From: a virus
Length of the DNA stretch: 37,955 bases
Virus record (IMG/VR): IMGVR_UViG_3300027793_000022
Coordinates: 1-37,955 of that record
Strand: one strand, 5' to 3'
The notes beneath the pieces were generated by a model. It was not told where the DNA came from. It did not search any database and was given only the letters and a program-made list of their open reading frames with translations. Below, piece by piece: positions 28,867-37,857 of this stretch. How positions within the stretch are numbered: the stretch's first letter is position 1; each line of letters starts with the position of its first letter. A program made the translations under genes and the position numbers.

Positions 28867-30869
28867 AGATACAAGACATGGAGATAATTGCACAGATAGA
28901 GGCAGAAGAGAATATTGCCTATGGTGTAAATGATAGTGCATTGTCTAATGATAGAGCAGAAGCGATTGACTACTACCTAGGACAACCATTCGGTAACGAA
29001 GAAGAAGGTCGTAGCCAAGTTGTATCTTATGACGTTCAAGACACGATTGAGTCAGCACTCCCACAGCTTTTAAAAGTCTTTGTAGCCGGTGATAAGGTTG
29101 TTCAGTTTGACCCTAAAGGTCCTGAAGACCAAGACGCAGCAGACCAAGAAACAGATTACATTAACCATATCGTGATGGAAAAGAACGAAGGGTTCAAGAT
29201 ATTCTACGTATGGTTTAAAGACGCATTACTCTCTAAAAACGGTTATGTAAAAGTATATGCCGAAGAAGAAGAGGAAGAAGAAGAGTACGAATATAAGGGG
29301 TTGACAGACGCCCAGCTCCAAATGTTAGCGTCAGATGAGAATACAGAAGTATTAGAACACGAAGCCTATCCTGACCCATCTATCAACATGGATGTTGTTT
29401 ATCAACAAGCAGCTATCAATGGTGTTGACCCAGCTACAGTTATGCAACCTATGTTACATGACGTTAAGCTCAAGATTACAGAAAAAGAAACAGAGATTGT
29501 CATTGAGAACGTAGCACCTGAAAACATGATGGTATCTGTAGAAGTGTCAGGTCCTAACTTACAAGATGCACGTTTCGTTCAACATAGAGAAGTTATGCAG
29601 TTGTCAGATATTGCAGAAACATTTGACAAGCCACTAGAATACATTAAGTCTATCATGTCAGACCTTCGTGATACATTTGAAGAAGAGTCTAATGCACGTG
29701 ATATTTATGACGAAGAATATGATAGAGCTATTGAGTCTAACGAAGCTCTAGTTAAAGACACATACATTAAGTTAGAAGGTAAGAGACATAGAGTAGTCGT
29801 ATTAGGCAATACTATTCTCTACAAAGAACCATGCGAGTATGTTCCATTTGCATGTATCACACCAATGATTATGCCACATAGACATATTGGTCGTTCTTAT
29901 GCTGACTTGACTATGGACATTCAGCTTATCAAGTCTACACTTATTCGTGGTCAGTTAGATAATATGTATCTAGCTAACAATGGTCGTTATGCTATCTCTG
30001 ACAGAGTAAACCTAGACGATATGCTCACATCAAGACCAGGTGGTATTGTTCGTGTAGAAGGTGACCCAGGTGCAGGCATTATGCCTTTATCACATCCACC
30101 ACTACCAGCATCATCATTTGGTATGGTTGAATACATGGACTCTATGAAAGAGAAGAGAACAGGTATCACAGCATATAACCAAGGCTTAGACTCTAACAGT
30201 CTTAACAAGACAGCTACAGGCGTATCACAAATTATGAACGCTGCTCAACAAAGAATTGAGTTAGTCGCTAGAACATTTGCAGAAACAGGTGTTAAAGAGT
30301 TATTTAAGTTAGTGCATTATCTTGTAAGAACAACACTTACTAAACCTGACATCACACGCATTAGAAACAAATGGGTAGAAGTAGACCCAAGAGAATGGAA
30401 AGCTCGTAAAGACTTATCTATCTCTGTAGGCTTAGGTGCTGGTAATAAAGACCAACAACTTATGCACTTAACATCTATCTTGAATATGCAAAAAGAAGCT
30501 ATCCAAGTAGGTCTTACAAACCCAGAGAAGATTTACAATGCGTTAGCTAAACTCACACAAAACGCAGGCTTTAAGAACCCTGAAGAGTTCTGGGTAAACC
30601 CAGCTAATACACCACAAATGGAAGGTCAGCAAGAAGATAAACCTTCTGAAGCTGAAATTGCAGTTCAAGGTCAATTACAAATAGAACGTGAAAAAGCAGC
30701 AGCTCAACTACAACAAGAGCAGTTACGTTCACAAAATGATGTTATAATTGAACGTGAGAAGATAGCAGCACAAGCAGAGTTAGAAAGATTTAAAGCTCAA
30801 CTCAAAGCTGAAACAGATTTAGCTATCGCACAAATTAAGGCACAATCAGGAATGATGTATGGCGGATAA
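28863..30869 (+). CDS. Portal protein (P22-like)
   Basis: This 668-residue protein fits the P22-type portal: N-terminal EAIDYYLGQPFGNEEEGRSQ, VQDTIESALPQLLKVFVAGD, a Glu-only run at about residues 133-141, MIMPHRHIGRSYADLTMDIQ, and a long Gln/Glu/Lys-rich coiled coil at the C-terminus (about 590-660) comparable to the P22 portal barrel. Twelve copies would form the DNA channel at one capsid vertex and hold TerL and the neck. Confidence 0.9.
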   Translation: MKIQDMEIIAQIEAEENIAYGVNDSALSNDRAEAIDYYLGQPFGNEEEGRSQVVSYDVQDTIESALPQLLKVFVAGDKVVQFDPKGPEDQDAADQETDYINHIVMEKNEGFKIFYVWFKDALLSKNGYVKVYAEEEEEEEEYEYKGLTDAQLQMLASDENTEVLEHEAYPDPSINMDVVYQQAAINGVDPATVMQPMLHDVKLKITEKETEIVIENVAPENMMVSVEVSGPNLQDARFVQHREVMQLSDIAETFDKPLEYIKSIMSDLRDTFEEESNARDIYDEEYDRAIESNEALVKDTYIKLEGKRHRVVVLGNTILYKEPCEYVPFACITPMIMPHRHIGRSYADLTMDIQLIKSTLIRGQLDNMYLANNGRYAISDRVNLDDMLTSRPGGIVRVEGDPGAGIMPLSHPPLPASSFGMVEYMDSMKEKRTGITAYNQGLDSNSLNKTATGVSQIMNAAQQRIELVARTFAETGVKELFKLVHYLVRTTLTKPDITRIRNKWVEVDPREWKARKDLSISVGLGAGNKDQQLMHLTSILNMQKEAIQVGLTNPEKIYNALAKLTQNAGFKNPEEFWVNPANTPQMEGQQEDKPSEAEIAVQGQLQIEREKAAAQLQQEQLRSQNDVIIEREKIAAQAELERFKAQLKAETDLAIAQIKAQSGMMYGG

Positions 30870-31131
30870 GTCACTAGAAGAAGTAAAACGTGGTGAACAA
30901 GCAGCACAGATATTAGATAACCCTATCTATAAAGAAGCATTAGAGAAGGTTCGTGAAAGCATTGTATCTAGTATGACTAATAGTCCACTAGGTGACGAAA
31001 AGACCCATAACAGATTAGTTATCGCATTACAATTACTAAACCAAATTAACAAGCAACTTACTGACGTTATGCAAACAGGTAAGTTAGCAGCTATTCAGAC
31101 GGACAGACCTAAGTTTAAAATATTTGGGTAA
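30859..31131 (+). CDS. Small phage head-module protein
   Basis: This 90-residue protein begins MADKSLEEVKRGEQAAQILD, then IYKEALEKVRESIVSSMTNS and LLNQINKQLTDVMQTGKLAA. This helical family is common between portal and scaffold in podoviruses; its role is not established. It overlaps the portal gene by 11 bases. Confidence 0.7.
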   Translation: MADKSLEEVKRGEQAAQILDNPIYKEALEKVRESIVSSMTNSPLGDEKTHNRLVIALQLLNQINKQLTDVMQTGKLAAIQTDRPKFKIFG

Positions 31132-31134
31132 GTG

Positions 31135-31172
31135 TTTCATTCAAAAGCAATTTGTCAGTATTTTGAGTGAAA
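31135..31172 (+). other. 12-bp RNA stem-loop
   Basis: TTTCATTCAAAA (31135-31146) pairs with TTTTGAGTGAAA (31161-31172) with one G-U pair and a 14-base loop, just after the stop of the head-module gene. It has no T-tract directly behind it and may be an RNA-processing or stability element. Confidence 0.55.
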
Positions 31173-31217
31173 ACCGTTTTGACATGCAAAAGAATTTAGG
31201 TAAGGACAAGCCTACTT

Positions 31218-31239
31218 AGGACTCTTATGAGTCTTTTTT
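31218..31239 (+). terminator. Terminator between portal and scaffold genes
   Basis: GACTC (31220-31224) and GAGTC (31229-31233) with a TTAT loop, extended outward by one G-U and one A-U pair and followed by six T. It lies in the 133-base gap 31132-31264, within the late operon. Confidence 0.8.
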
Positions 31240-31264
31240 ATTGTCTAATTTCAAGGAAAATATT

Positions 31265-32269
31265 ATGAGTGACCAAGTCGTAGAACAGTCACCACAAAGC
31301 CGATTAGAGGCTATGCTAGGTGATGATATTGTATCTGATGTGCAAGCTAATTTAGATGCACCTGAAGAGAAAGAACAACCACCACTAGAGGCTGAAGCAG
31401 AAGCAGAAGCACCTGTTGAAGAAACAGATGCAGAAGAAGAAGCAACAGATGATGCACCAGATGACCAAGCTGAAGAAGCAGAACAGTCTGAAGAAGATGA
31501 AGTTCCTGCTATCTTAAAGCTAAAAGTCAATGGTGAAGAAGTTGAAAAGCCACTAGACGAAGTCGTAGCATTAGCACAACAAGGCTTAGACTACACACAA
31601 AAGACACAACAAGTAGCAGAACAACGTAAAGAGCTAGAAGCCTATGCTGAGCAGATAAAAATGCAAGAGCAAGCCTTTCAAGAGCAAATGCAACTTAACA
31701 ATGTCTTAATAGAAGATGTAGCTAAAATCACAGCACTAGACCAACAACTCAACCAATATGCTAACGTGAATTGGCAAGAGTTATCTGATAGTGACTTTGT
31801 GGAAGCGCAAAAACATTTCTTTACATATAACCAACTACAGCAACAACGTAGTCAACTCGTTTCACAGTTTGAAGCCAAAAAGCAGGAAGTCGTTAGTAAG
31901 CAAACGCAATTGATGGCTGAGAAGATAGCAAAAGGAAAAGAGATTCTAGCAAAAGAGATACCAAATTGGAGTCCTGAGACTAACCAAGCATTGTTATCTA
32001 CTGGCAAAGAGTATGGCTTTTCAGATGCAGAACTCAACGCAATTGTTGACCCTCGTCACGTGAAGGTATTGCATGACGCTATGCAATGGCGCAAATTACA
32101 ACAAAATTCTACTGTAAAGAAAAAAGTGTCAAGCGCAAAACCAGTTGTGAAACCTGGAGCTAAAGACACAAAAGCGGAAGCCAATTCTAATGCTCGTCAA
32201 CTACGTGAGCAATTACGTAAGACAGGCAAATCAGATATGGCTGCAAAACTCATAGAAAACATGCTTTAA
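31265..32269 (+). CDS. Scaffolding protein
   Basis: This 334-residue protein has a very acidic N-terminal third (residues about 30-80, Glu/Asp/Ala-rich), a long Gln-rich coiled coil (about 95-215) and a basic C-terminal end (RQLREQLRKTG, then AAKLIENML). That is the usual scaffold plan, with a basic capsid-binding tail. It guides procapsid assembly and lies directly before the capsid gene. The start at 31265 has AAGGAAAA upstream; the frame from 31241 lacks a site. Confidence 0.85.
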   Translation: MSDQVVEQSPQSRLEAMLGDDIVSDVQANLDAPEEKEQPPLEAEAEAEAPVEETDAEEEATDDAPDDQAEEAEQSEEDEVPAILKLKVNGEEVEKPLDEVVALAQQGLDYTQKTQQVAEQRKELEAYAEQIKMQEQAFQEQMQLNNVLIEDVAKITALDQQLNQYANVNWQELSDSDFVEAQKHFFTYNQLQQQRSQLVSQFEAKKQEVVSKQTQLMAEKIAKGKEILAKEIPNWSPETNQALLSTGKEYGFSDAELNAIVDPRHVKVLHDAMQWRKLQQNSTVKKKVSSAKPVVKPGAKDTKAEANSNARQLREQLRKTGKSDMAAKLIENML

Positions 32270-32290
32270 TTTACAAAGGAAAAAAATATC

Positions 32291-33244
32291 ATGGCAGTTT
32301 CAGCAACCAATAGTTATACCGGTAAAGGTATAGCAGAATCATTTGAGGATATCATTTTTGATATTTCTCCAGAAGATACACCATTATTATCACTTGCAAA
32401 GCGTATGAGCGCTGGGCAAACCTATCACCAATGGCAGACCGACGCCCTCGCAGCAGCTGGTACTAATACATCTGTTGAAGGTGATGACGCTTCATTCGCA
32501 ACATTACCTGCTACAACAGTATTAGGTAACTACACACAAATCTCACGTAAGACAGTTCAAATTTCAAACACATATGACGTAGTACGTAAGTATGGTCGTA
32601 AGTCTGAAGTTGCTTACCAACTTATGAAAGCTGGTAAAGAACTTAAACGTGACATGGAATATGCAATCGTTCGTAACCAAGCATCATCAGCAGGTGGTCC
32701 AGCAACAGCTCGTTCAACTGCAGGTGTAGAATCATGGATTACTAACCGAGTATTAGCAACAGGTTCAACAGCAGGTACAACACCTGGCTTCAGCAATGGC
32801 ACAGTAGCATCACCAACAGATGGTACTTCTGTAACATTCATTGAAGCAGACTTAAAATCAGCATTACAATTAGCATGGACAGACGGTGGTGAGCCATCAC
32901 TTATCCTTATGTCAGCTACAAACAAAGCTCGTTTCTCAGGCTTTGCTGGTATTGCTACTAAGTTCAACAACGTTCAAGGTACAACACAAGCTACAATTAC
33001 TGGTGCAGCGGATGTATACGTATCCGACTTCGGTAACCATACTGTGAAACTTGACCGTTTCATGCGTGACCAAGCTGTTTTATGCGTAGACCCAGGTTAT
33101 GTTGGCTTAGCTTCATTACGCCCAATGGCTAAAGAAGAACTAGCTAAAACTGGTGACAGCACAAAATGGTTACTCACAGCAGAATACGCATTAGTGGTTC
33201 AAAACCCAGATGCACATGCTAAAGTACAAAACGTAGGTGCTTAG
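32291..33244 (+). CDS. Major capsid protein (SU10/DUF5309 type)
   Basis: This 317-residue protein begins MAVSATNSYTGKGIAESFED, then SPEDTPLLSLAKRM, YTQISRKTVQISNTYDVVRK, LKRDMEYAIVRNQ and C-terminal VGLASLRPMAKEELAKTGD. This matches the DUF5309 family, HK97-fold capsid proteins such as that of phage SU10. A strong ribosome site (AAAGGAAAAAAATATC) and terminators on both sides suggest high expression. Confidence 0.92.
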   Translation: MAVSATNSYTGKGIAESFEDIIFDISPEDTPLLSLAKRMSAGQTYHQWQTDALAAAGTNTSVEGDDASFATLPATTVLGNYTQISRKTVQISNTYDVVRKYGRKSEVAYQLMKAGKELKRDMEYAIVRNQASSAGGPATARSTAGVESWITNRVLATGSTAGTTPGFSNGTVASPTDGTSVTFIEADLKSALQLAWTDGGEPSLILMSATNKARFSGFAGIATKFNNVQGTTQATITGAADVYVSDFGNHTVKLDRFMRDQAVLCVDPGYVGLASLRPMAKEELAKTGDSTKWLLTAEYALVVQNPDAHAKVQNVGA

Positions 33245-33262
33245 TAATTAGTTATGATATAA

Positions 33263-33296
33263 TGGAGGGAGTTAATTCTCCCTCTATTGTATTTTT
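33263..33296 (+). terminator. Terminator after the capsid gene
   Basis: GAGGGAG (33265-33271) and CTCCCTC (33278-33284) with a TTAATT loop, extended by two outer pairs, then TTGTATTTTT. It would reduce expression of downstream genes relative to capsid. The next gene's ATG (33297) directly follows the T-tract. Confidence 0.85.
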
Positions 33297-33473
33297 ATGA
33301 TACTTTCAACATTTGAAAACGAAAACAAAACTGCTAATGTTTGTAAGATAGCAGGTGAATATGAAGTTATGTTTTATAAAGACAATTCATACTTAAATAG
33401 TCAAGTAGCATTGACAGAACAACAAGCAGAAAACATAGCTGAAGATTGGGTATTAAATGCCAATATTATTTGA
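33297..33473 (+). CDS. Small phage protein after capsid gene
   Basis: This 58-residue protein begins MILSTFENENKTANVCKIAG and continues YEVMFYKDNSYLNSQVALTE, beta/alpha-type. It has no clear ribosome site because it follows the terminator T-tract, as does the zinc-ribbon gene at 25234. It overlaps the next gene by 17 bases. Unknown role. Confidence 0.6.
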   Translation: MILSTFENENKTANVCKIAGEYEVMFYKDNSYLNSQVALTEQQAENIAEDWVLNANII

Positions 33474-33780
33474 CCACAATAGCGTAACAGGTGTAAGTCA
33501 GTACTTTGACTATGACCCAGCTAAAGATACATACTACCTAACCTCTACTCAAGACTTGAGTGGAATGTTAGACAAAATTAAAGAAGCAAGAGATAACCCA
33601 GATATTTGGGACAAAGGCGTTAAACAAGAATGGGCGCACTTTGCTAGCATTCCTCCAGTAGTGGAAATGCAATTAAAGCAAAAGGGTATAGATATATATA
33701 ACCCTGACCACACTAAAGCTCTTGTAAAAGAAATAAACGAAAACTATCCATATCTTAAATTAACAACAAAGAATGGCTAA
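33457..33780 (+). CDS. Conserved phage protein next to capsid
   Basis: This 107-residue protein begins MPILFDHNSVTGVSQYFDYD, then YYLTSTQDLSGMLDKIKEAR and a C-terminal NYPYLKLTTKNG. I know a family with this plan beside DUF5309 capsid genes. Its role is unknown; head completion is possible from position. Confidence 0.7.
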   Translation: MPILFDHNSVTGVSQYFDYDPAKDTYYLTSTQDLSGMLDKIKEARDNPDIWDKGVKQEWAHFASIPPVVEMQLKQKGIDIYNPDHTKALVKEINENYPYLKLTTKNG

Positions 33781-33973
33781 AGCTAAATTAAAAGTATTGC
33801 GTGTTAAAGAAAATGGCGATACATGGCATATAGACGTAGATACGAATGAAGAAGGTCGTAGAGTTCTTATGCAAGCTGGTATAGATGTAGCCTTAAAAAA
33901 TATGGTAGAAGATAATATAAATAAACTATCATGGTGGCAACGCTTTAAATACGCTTGGAAACATGCTAAGTGA
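33773..33973 (+). CDS. Small phage protein, unknown
   Basis: This 66-residue protein begins MAKAKLKVLRVKENGDTWHI and has a Trp-rich basic end (SWWQRFKYAWKHAK). It overlaps both neighbours. No family recognised. Confidence 0.55.
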   Translation: MAKAKLKVLRVKENGDTWHIDVDTNEEGRRVLMQAGIDVALKNMVEDNINKLSWWQRFKYAWKHAK

Positions 33974-34119
33974 TAGTGTATGGTGCTAAACGTGTAGGCG
34001 GTAAGTTATTACTACGCAGATGGTTTAAGAAAAGAACTTCAGATAAACATAAACGACTTGACCAAGACATGACAAGGTTAAGAAAAAAATGGTGGCACTT
34101 TAAGACTAGATGGACTTAA
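33970..34119 (+). CDS. Small basic phage protein (49 residues, GTG start)
   Basis: The Arg/Lys-rich product has GAKRVGGKLLLRRWFKKRTS and ends KKWWHFKTRWT. The GTGA overlap at the start and the 10-base overlap at the end support it, and it fills an otherwise empty gap. Unknown role. Confidence 0.5.
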   Translation: MIVYGAKRVGGKLLLRRWFKKRTSDKHKRLDQDMTRLRKKWWHFKTRWT

Positions 34120-35450
34120 ACGAAATAAAAAATATACAGTTAGCCATACATGACCTTATCAACCAGGAAAAGTATGACGAAGCATTACCACTTATATATT
34201 CTGTATTAGAAGAATATCCTAATGACGCTGCTACACTAAACTTTCTAGGATATATCTGGTTACAAGGCGATAAGCCTGCATTTGCATATCAGTTCTTCCG
34301 TAGAGCATTACAAGAGATGCCAGGCAATAAAGCCATATGGACATCTTTAGGTCGTGCAGCACATGAACTAAATATGTATGAAGATGCTCTAAAGTATTTC
34401 CTAAAGTCAGCAGAATTAGACCCTACATACGCATTAGCTTATTCTAATGCAGCAGCAACATTAGTCCAAACATCTAAATGGGATGATGCAGAGAAAGCCT
34501 GTAAGATGGCTTTAGAATGTAACCCTAACGATATACATGGTCAACTAAACCTAGCACATAGCTATCTAGCTAAAGGTGAATGGGATAAAGGTTGGGAGTA
34601 TTGGGGTAAGTCACTTGGTGGTAAGTTTAGAAAAGAATGGGTGTATGGTGACGAAGTAAGATGGGATGGTTCACCGAATAAAACATTAGTTATTTATGGC
34701 GAACAAGGTTTAGGTGATGAGATATTCTATGGTAGCTGTATTCCTGACGCTATCAAGTCAAGCCATAAAGTCTACATAGACTGTGACCCAAGATTAGAAG
34801 GTTTATTTACACGTAGCTTTCCTGAAGCAGAAGTGCATGGCACTCGTAAAGAAGATAGCCCTGAATGGTTAGCAGATAAGAAGTTTGACTATAGATGTGC
34901 AATAGGTGGTTTACCTGAGTTCTTTAGACATACTAATAAAGACTTTCCTGGCACACCTTATCTAAAAGCTGACCCTGAAAGACGCACTATGTGGCGTGGG
35001 TTGTTTGACTCATGGGGTAAGAAAGTTATAGGTCTTACGACTAAAGGTGGTATTAAACATACTAATGCTAAAGGTCGCGAACTTACACAAGAAGATATAG
35101 AGCCATTACTCAAGCTCAAAGACTATGTATTAGTCAGTTTAGATTATAGCGTAGAACGCAAATTAGACGGTGTTAAATACTATGATTTTGCGACAAACGC
35201 AAAAGACTATGATGATACAGCAGCATTAATAGCTGAATGTGATATGGTCATAGGTGTGAATACAACAGCATTACATTGTGCAGCAGCTATGGGTGTTAAG
35301 ACATGGTGTCTAGTTCCTACATGGCATCAATGGCGTTATGCACAAGCAAGTATGCCTTGGTATCGTCACATGAGACTAATATATCAAGACAATGACAAAT
35401 GGTCAGAAGTTATAAATAAAGTAGCCAAGCAATTAAATGGGACTTGGTGA
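34110..35450 (+). CDS. TPR-repeat glycosyltransferase-like protein
   Basis: This 446-residue protein has N-terminal TPR repeats (residues about 1-165; for example NFLGYIWLQGDKPAFAYQFF, AIWTSLGRAAHELNMYEDAL and LAYSNAAATLVQTSKWDDAE). A GT-B-type domain follows, with YGEQGLGDEIFYG (about 196-208) and a C-terminal MVIGVNTTALHCAAAMGVKT. This plan resembles OGT/GT41 or heptosyltransferase-like proteins. It would transfer a sugar, with TPRs binding a protein partner. It is unusual between capsid and adaptor genes. Confidence 0.8.
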   Translation: MDLNEIKNIQLAIHDLINQEKYDEALPLIYSVLEEYPNDAATLNFLGYIWLQGDKPAFAYQFFRRALQEMPGNKAIWTSLGRAAHELNMYEDALKYFLKSAELDPTYALAYSNAAATLVQTSKWDDAEKACKMALECNPNDIHGQLNLAHSYLAKGEWDKGWEYWGKSLGGKFRKEWVYGDEVRWDGSPNKTLVIYGEQGLGDEIFYGSCIPDAIKSSHKVYIDCDPRLEGLFTRSFPEAEVHGTRKEDSPEWLADKKFDYRCAIGGLPEFFRHTNKDFPGTPYLKADPERRTMWRGLFDSWGKKVIGLTTKGGIKHTNAKGRELTQEDIEPLLKLKDYVLVSLDYSVERKLDGVKYYDFATNAKDYDDTAALIAECDMVIGVNTTALHCAAAMGVKTWCLVPTWHQWRYAQASMPWYRHMRLIYQDNDKWSEVINKVAKQLNGTW

Positions 35451-36183
35451 TTGGTTAATGGCATCTGGTGATGCTAAAGAAGCTAATGAACGCACCGGTA
35501 AAAAGGTTAAGTTAGGTGATGGCGTTAGAATGTCATGGGATGGTCAAGTATTTGCTAACAATCCTAGAATGGCTAGTAACTCTGATACAGACGTAGTATG
35601 GGTTAAAAACTATCAAGGACACAGACCTTATCTCAAAGGCACAAAGAATGGTCGTTTATTATTCAATGATGAATATAAACCTAGACCAGGTGAAATATAC
35701 TTTAACCAAGTAGAAAAGAAAAACATAGATAAGATAGATAAGGACTACATAGTTGTAGAGCCTAATGTTAAAAAACTTTACATACATACAGTAAACAAAG
35801 CATGGCATGGTTGGGATGAATTACTCAAGCATGATTTACCATGGATACAATTAGGTGATGTCACTACTGACAAGAAAACAAAGTGGGTAGAAACACCAAC
35901 CTTTAGAAGCGCATTAGCAATATTAAGCAAAGCAAAGTTATTTGTAGGAACAGACGGTGGCTTACATCATGCAGCAGCAGCTTTAGGCATACCTTCTGTA
36001 GTTATATGGACAGGTTTTACTTCACCGAGGCATTTAGGATATGATACCCATAGAAATATACATGACGGTTCAGAGCCATGTGGGACTTATGATAGCGTAT
36101 GTCAGCATTGCCTTCTAAAAAGCAAAGCAATAAGCGTAGAACAAGTTTTAGATGCAGTTAATACTGAGTGGCATAGAACGTAG
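35437..36183 (+). CDS. Glycosyltransferase, GT9/heptosyltransferase-like
   Basis: This 248-residue protein has the GT9-like donor-binding end FVGTDGGLHHAAAALGIPSV (residues 169-188), then VIWTGFTSPRHLGY. The C-terminal CQHCLLK may bind a metal. It overlaps the TPR gene by 14 bases. With its neighbours it forms a three-gene sugar-transfer island. The sugar and acceptor are unknown. Confidence 0.8.
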   Translation: MGLGDWLMASGDAKEANERTGKKVKLGDGVRMSWDGQVFANNPRMASNSDTDVVWVKNYQGHRPYLKGTKNGRLLFNDEYKPRPGEIYFNQVEKKNIDKIDKDYIVVEPNVKKLYIHTVNKAWHGWDELLKHDLPWIQLGDVTTDKKTKWVETPTFRSALAILSKAKLFVGTDGGLHHAAAALGIPSVVIWTGFTSPRHLGYDTHRNIHDGSEPCGTYDSVCQHCLLKSKAISVEQVLDAVNTEWHRT

Positions 36184-36865
36184 AGATAACGTCTTAAAAC
36201 GCTTACAAACGCATTGTAAGGGCATTTTAACAAAAGAATGGGATGGTAAGTCAATTCCAGTCGTAGTAGGTAATTTACATGGTGCAGATAAGATACAAAT
36301 ATCATGTAGAGAACAAAAAATACCATATATTCTGATAGACCATGGCTATTTTCATAGAGAAATGGACTTATCGTGGGCTAGATTCTGTGTAAATAACTAC
36401 CATTGCACAGATTGGCGTGAGTCTGATAGAGAAATACCTAAAGTTCACGAATATCGTAGTGGTGAAAACGTAGTTATCTTACCACCACCAGAAAAAATAG
36501 CTTACATTTACCAAACTTCTACTTGGTTAGATACAACCATAGAAGAAATTAGAAAATATACAGAGAGAAAAATTGTCATTAAGCGTAAAGGCGAAGGTGA
36601 CTTTAAGAAAACATTAGAAAAAGCTCATGTTATTGTGAGTTTTGGTAGTGTAGCAGATGTAGAAGCACTTATTCGTGGTGTTCCTGTTATAGGTTCACCA
36701 TATAGCCCTGCAATTCCTGTATCCAATAACATAAAAGACATAGAAAACTTAACACATTTTGATAGAACAGCATGGTTAAGCTCATTAGCTGCGAGTGAAT
36801 GGCATAAAGATGAGATGGACAAGTGCTGGGATAGACTAAAAGGACAATTAGATGGCATTTACTAA
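36152..36865 (+). CDS. Glycosyltransferase-like protein (GT-B-type C-terminus)
   Basis: This 237-residue protein has IPVVVGNLHGADKIQISCRE, then PYILIDHGYFHREMDLSWAR, and a C-terminal VSFGSVADVEALIRGVPVIG (residues about 161-180), the pattern of sugar-nucleotide binding in capsule-type glycosyltransferases. It overlaps the GT9-like gene by 32 bases and the adaptor gene by 14 bases. The exact family is unsure. Confidence 0.65.
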   Translation: MQLILSGIERRDNVLKRLQTHCKGILTKEWDGKSIPVVVGNLHGADKIQISCREQKIPYILIDHGYFHREMDLSWARFCVNNYHCTDWRESDREIPKVHEYRSGENVVILPPPEKIAYIYQTSTWLDTTIEEIRKYTERKIVIKRKGEGDFKKTLEKAHVIVSFGSVADVEALIRGVPVIGSPYSPAIPVSNNIKDIENLTHFDRTAWLSSLAASEWHKDEMDKCWDRLKGQLDGIY

Positions 36866-37460
36866 CTATAGTGCGTTTGTAACTACAGTAGAAAACTACT
36901 TAGCACGAACAGACTTATCATCACAGATACCTGACTTCATTCAGATGGCACAATTCAGAATGACTCGTGATTTGCGAACAGAAAGAATGTTAAAGGTCGC
37001 TACTGCAACTACAACAGATAGCACAGTAGGTTTTCCTACAGACTTTTTAGAAGTCAGAGAAATACATATGTTAGGAAACCCACCTGTATTACTAGAGTTT
37101 CAGTCACCTGACTTATTCTTTAGAGATGGTCAAACAACATTATCAGGAAGACCACATTACTTTACTATGTTAGGTACAGAGTTTAAGTTTGCACCAGGTC
37201 CTGATACAAGCTACACAGTTCAAATTTTATATTATGCTCAACCTACATTTATATCTAGCACTACAGCTAGTAACTTGTTCTTAGCATACTATCCAGATGC
37301 TCTACTTTACGCAACTCTAGCAGAGGCAGAACCATATCTTATGAACGACCAAAGAATTGCTACATGGTCTGCTTTATACGATAGAGCAATTGCGAATATT
37401 AAGAAGAGTGATTTAGGTGCAACATATCCATACACAACATTAAGCGTAACACCAAGATAA
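36852..37460 (+). CDS. Head-tail adaptor protein
   Basis: This 202-residue protein begins MAFTNYSAFVTTVENYLART, then IPDFIQMAQFRMTRDLRTER, FPTDFLEVREIHM, and a C-terminal LLYATLAEAEPYLMNDQRIA. This is the usual plan of podovirus adaptor proteins (gp4/gp11-like) that bind the portal and start the tail. It precedes the fibre genes. Confidence 0.8.
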   Translation: MAFTNYSAFVTTVENYLARTDLSSQIPDFIQMAQFRMTRDLRTERMLKVATATTTDSTVGFPTDFLEVREIHMLGNPPVLLEFQSPDLFFRDGQTTLSGRPHYFTMLGTEFKFAPGPDTSYTVQILYYAQPTFISSTTASNLFLAYYPDALLYATLAEAEPYLMNDQRIATWSALYDRAIANIKKSDLGATYPYTTLSVTPR

Positions 37461-37470
37461 AGGAAAAATC

Positions 37471-37857
37471 ATGGCAGAAATGAGTAATTTTTTAGAGAAC
37501 GCATTAATCAATGCAACTCTACGCAACACAACATATACATCAGTCGCAACAGTATATGTATCACTATGGACTTCAGACCCTACAGACGCAGGTAGTGGTA
37601 CAGAAGTATCAGGTGGTTCATATGCTAGAACAGCAGTTACATTTGGCGCACCAGCTAACGGTGTAACTACAAACAATGCTGACGTTACATTCCCAACAGC
37701 AACAGCTTCATGGGGAACAGTAGGTTGGATTGGTATTAATGATGCAGCAACATCAGGCAATCTTTTATATCATACAGCATTAGATACAGCTAAAGCAATT
37801 GACTCTGGTGATATTTTTAAAATAGCTTCAGGTAACCTTTCAGTTACATTAGCGTAA
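37471..37857 (+). CDS. gp80-like tail-fibre-associated protein
   Basis: This 128-residue protein begins MAEMSNFLENALINATLRNT, then VYVSLWTSDPTDAGSGTEVS, GGSYARTAVTF and WIGINDAATSGNLLYHTALD. It matches a widespread phage family (gp80-like, annotated as tail-fibre protein). It follows the adaptor gene with AAAGGAAAAATC before the ATG and continues into the first gene of the window across the contig junction. Confidence 0.8.
   Translation: MAEMSNFLENALINATLRNTTYTSVATVYVSLWTSDPTDAGSGTEVSGGSYARTAVTFGAPANGVTTNNADVTFPTATASWGTVGWIGINDAATSGNLLYHTALDTAKAIDSGDIFKIASGNLSVTLA

Noticed and set aside
31188-31216. TTGACA near 31188 as a promoter for the scaffold gene
   Set aside because: The sequence 17 bases on is AAGGAC, not a -10 box, and a terminator follows at once.
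33255-33263. Extended -10-like TGATATAAT after the capsid gene
   Set aside because: There is no -35 at a usable distance, and RNA would begin inside the terminator hairpin.
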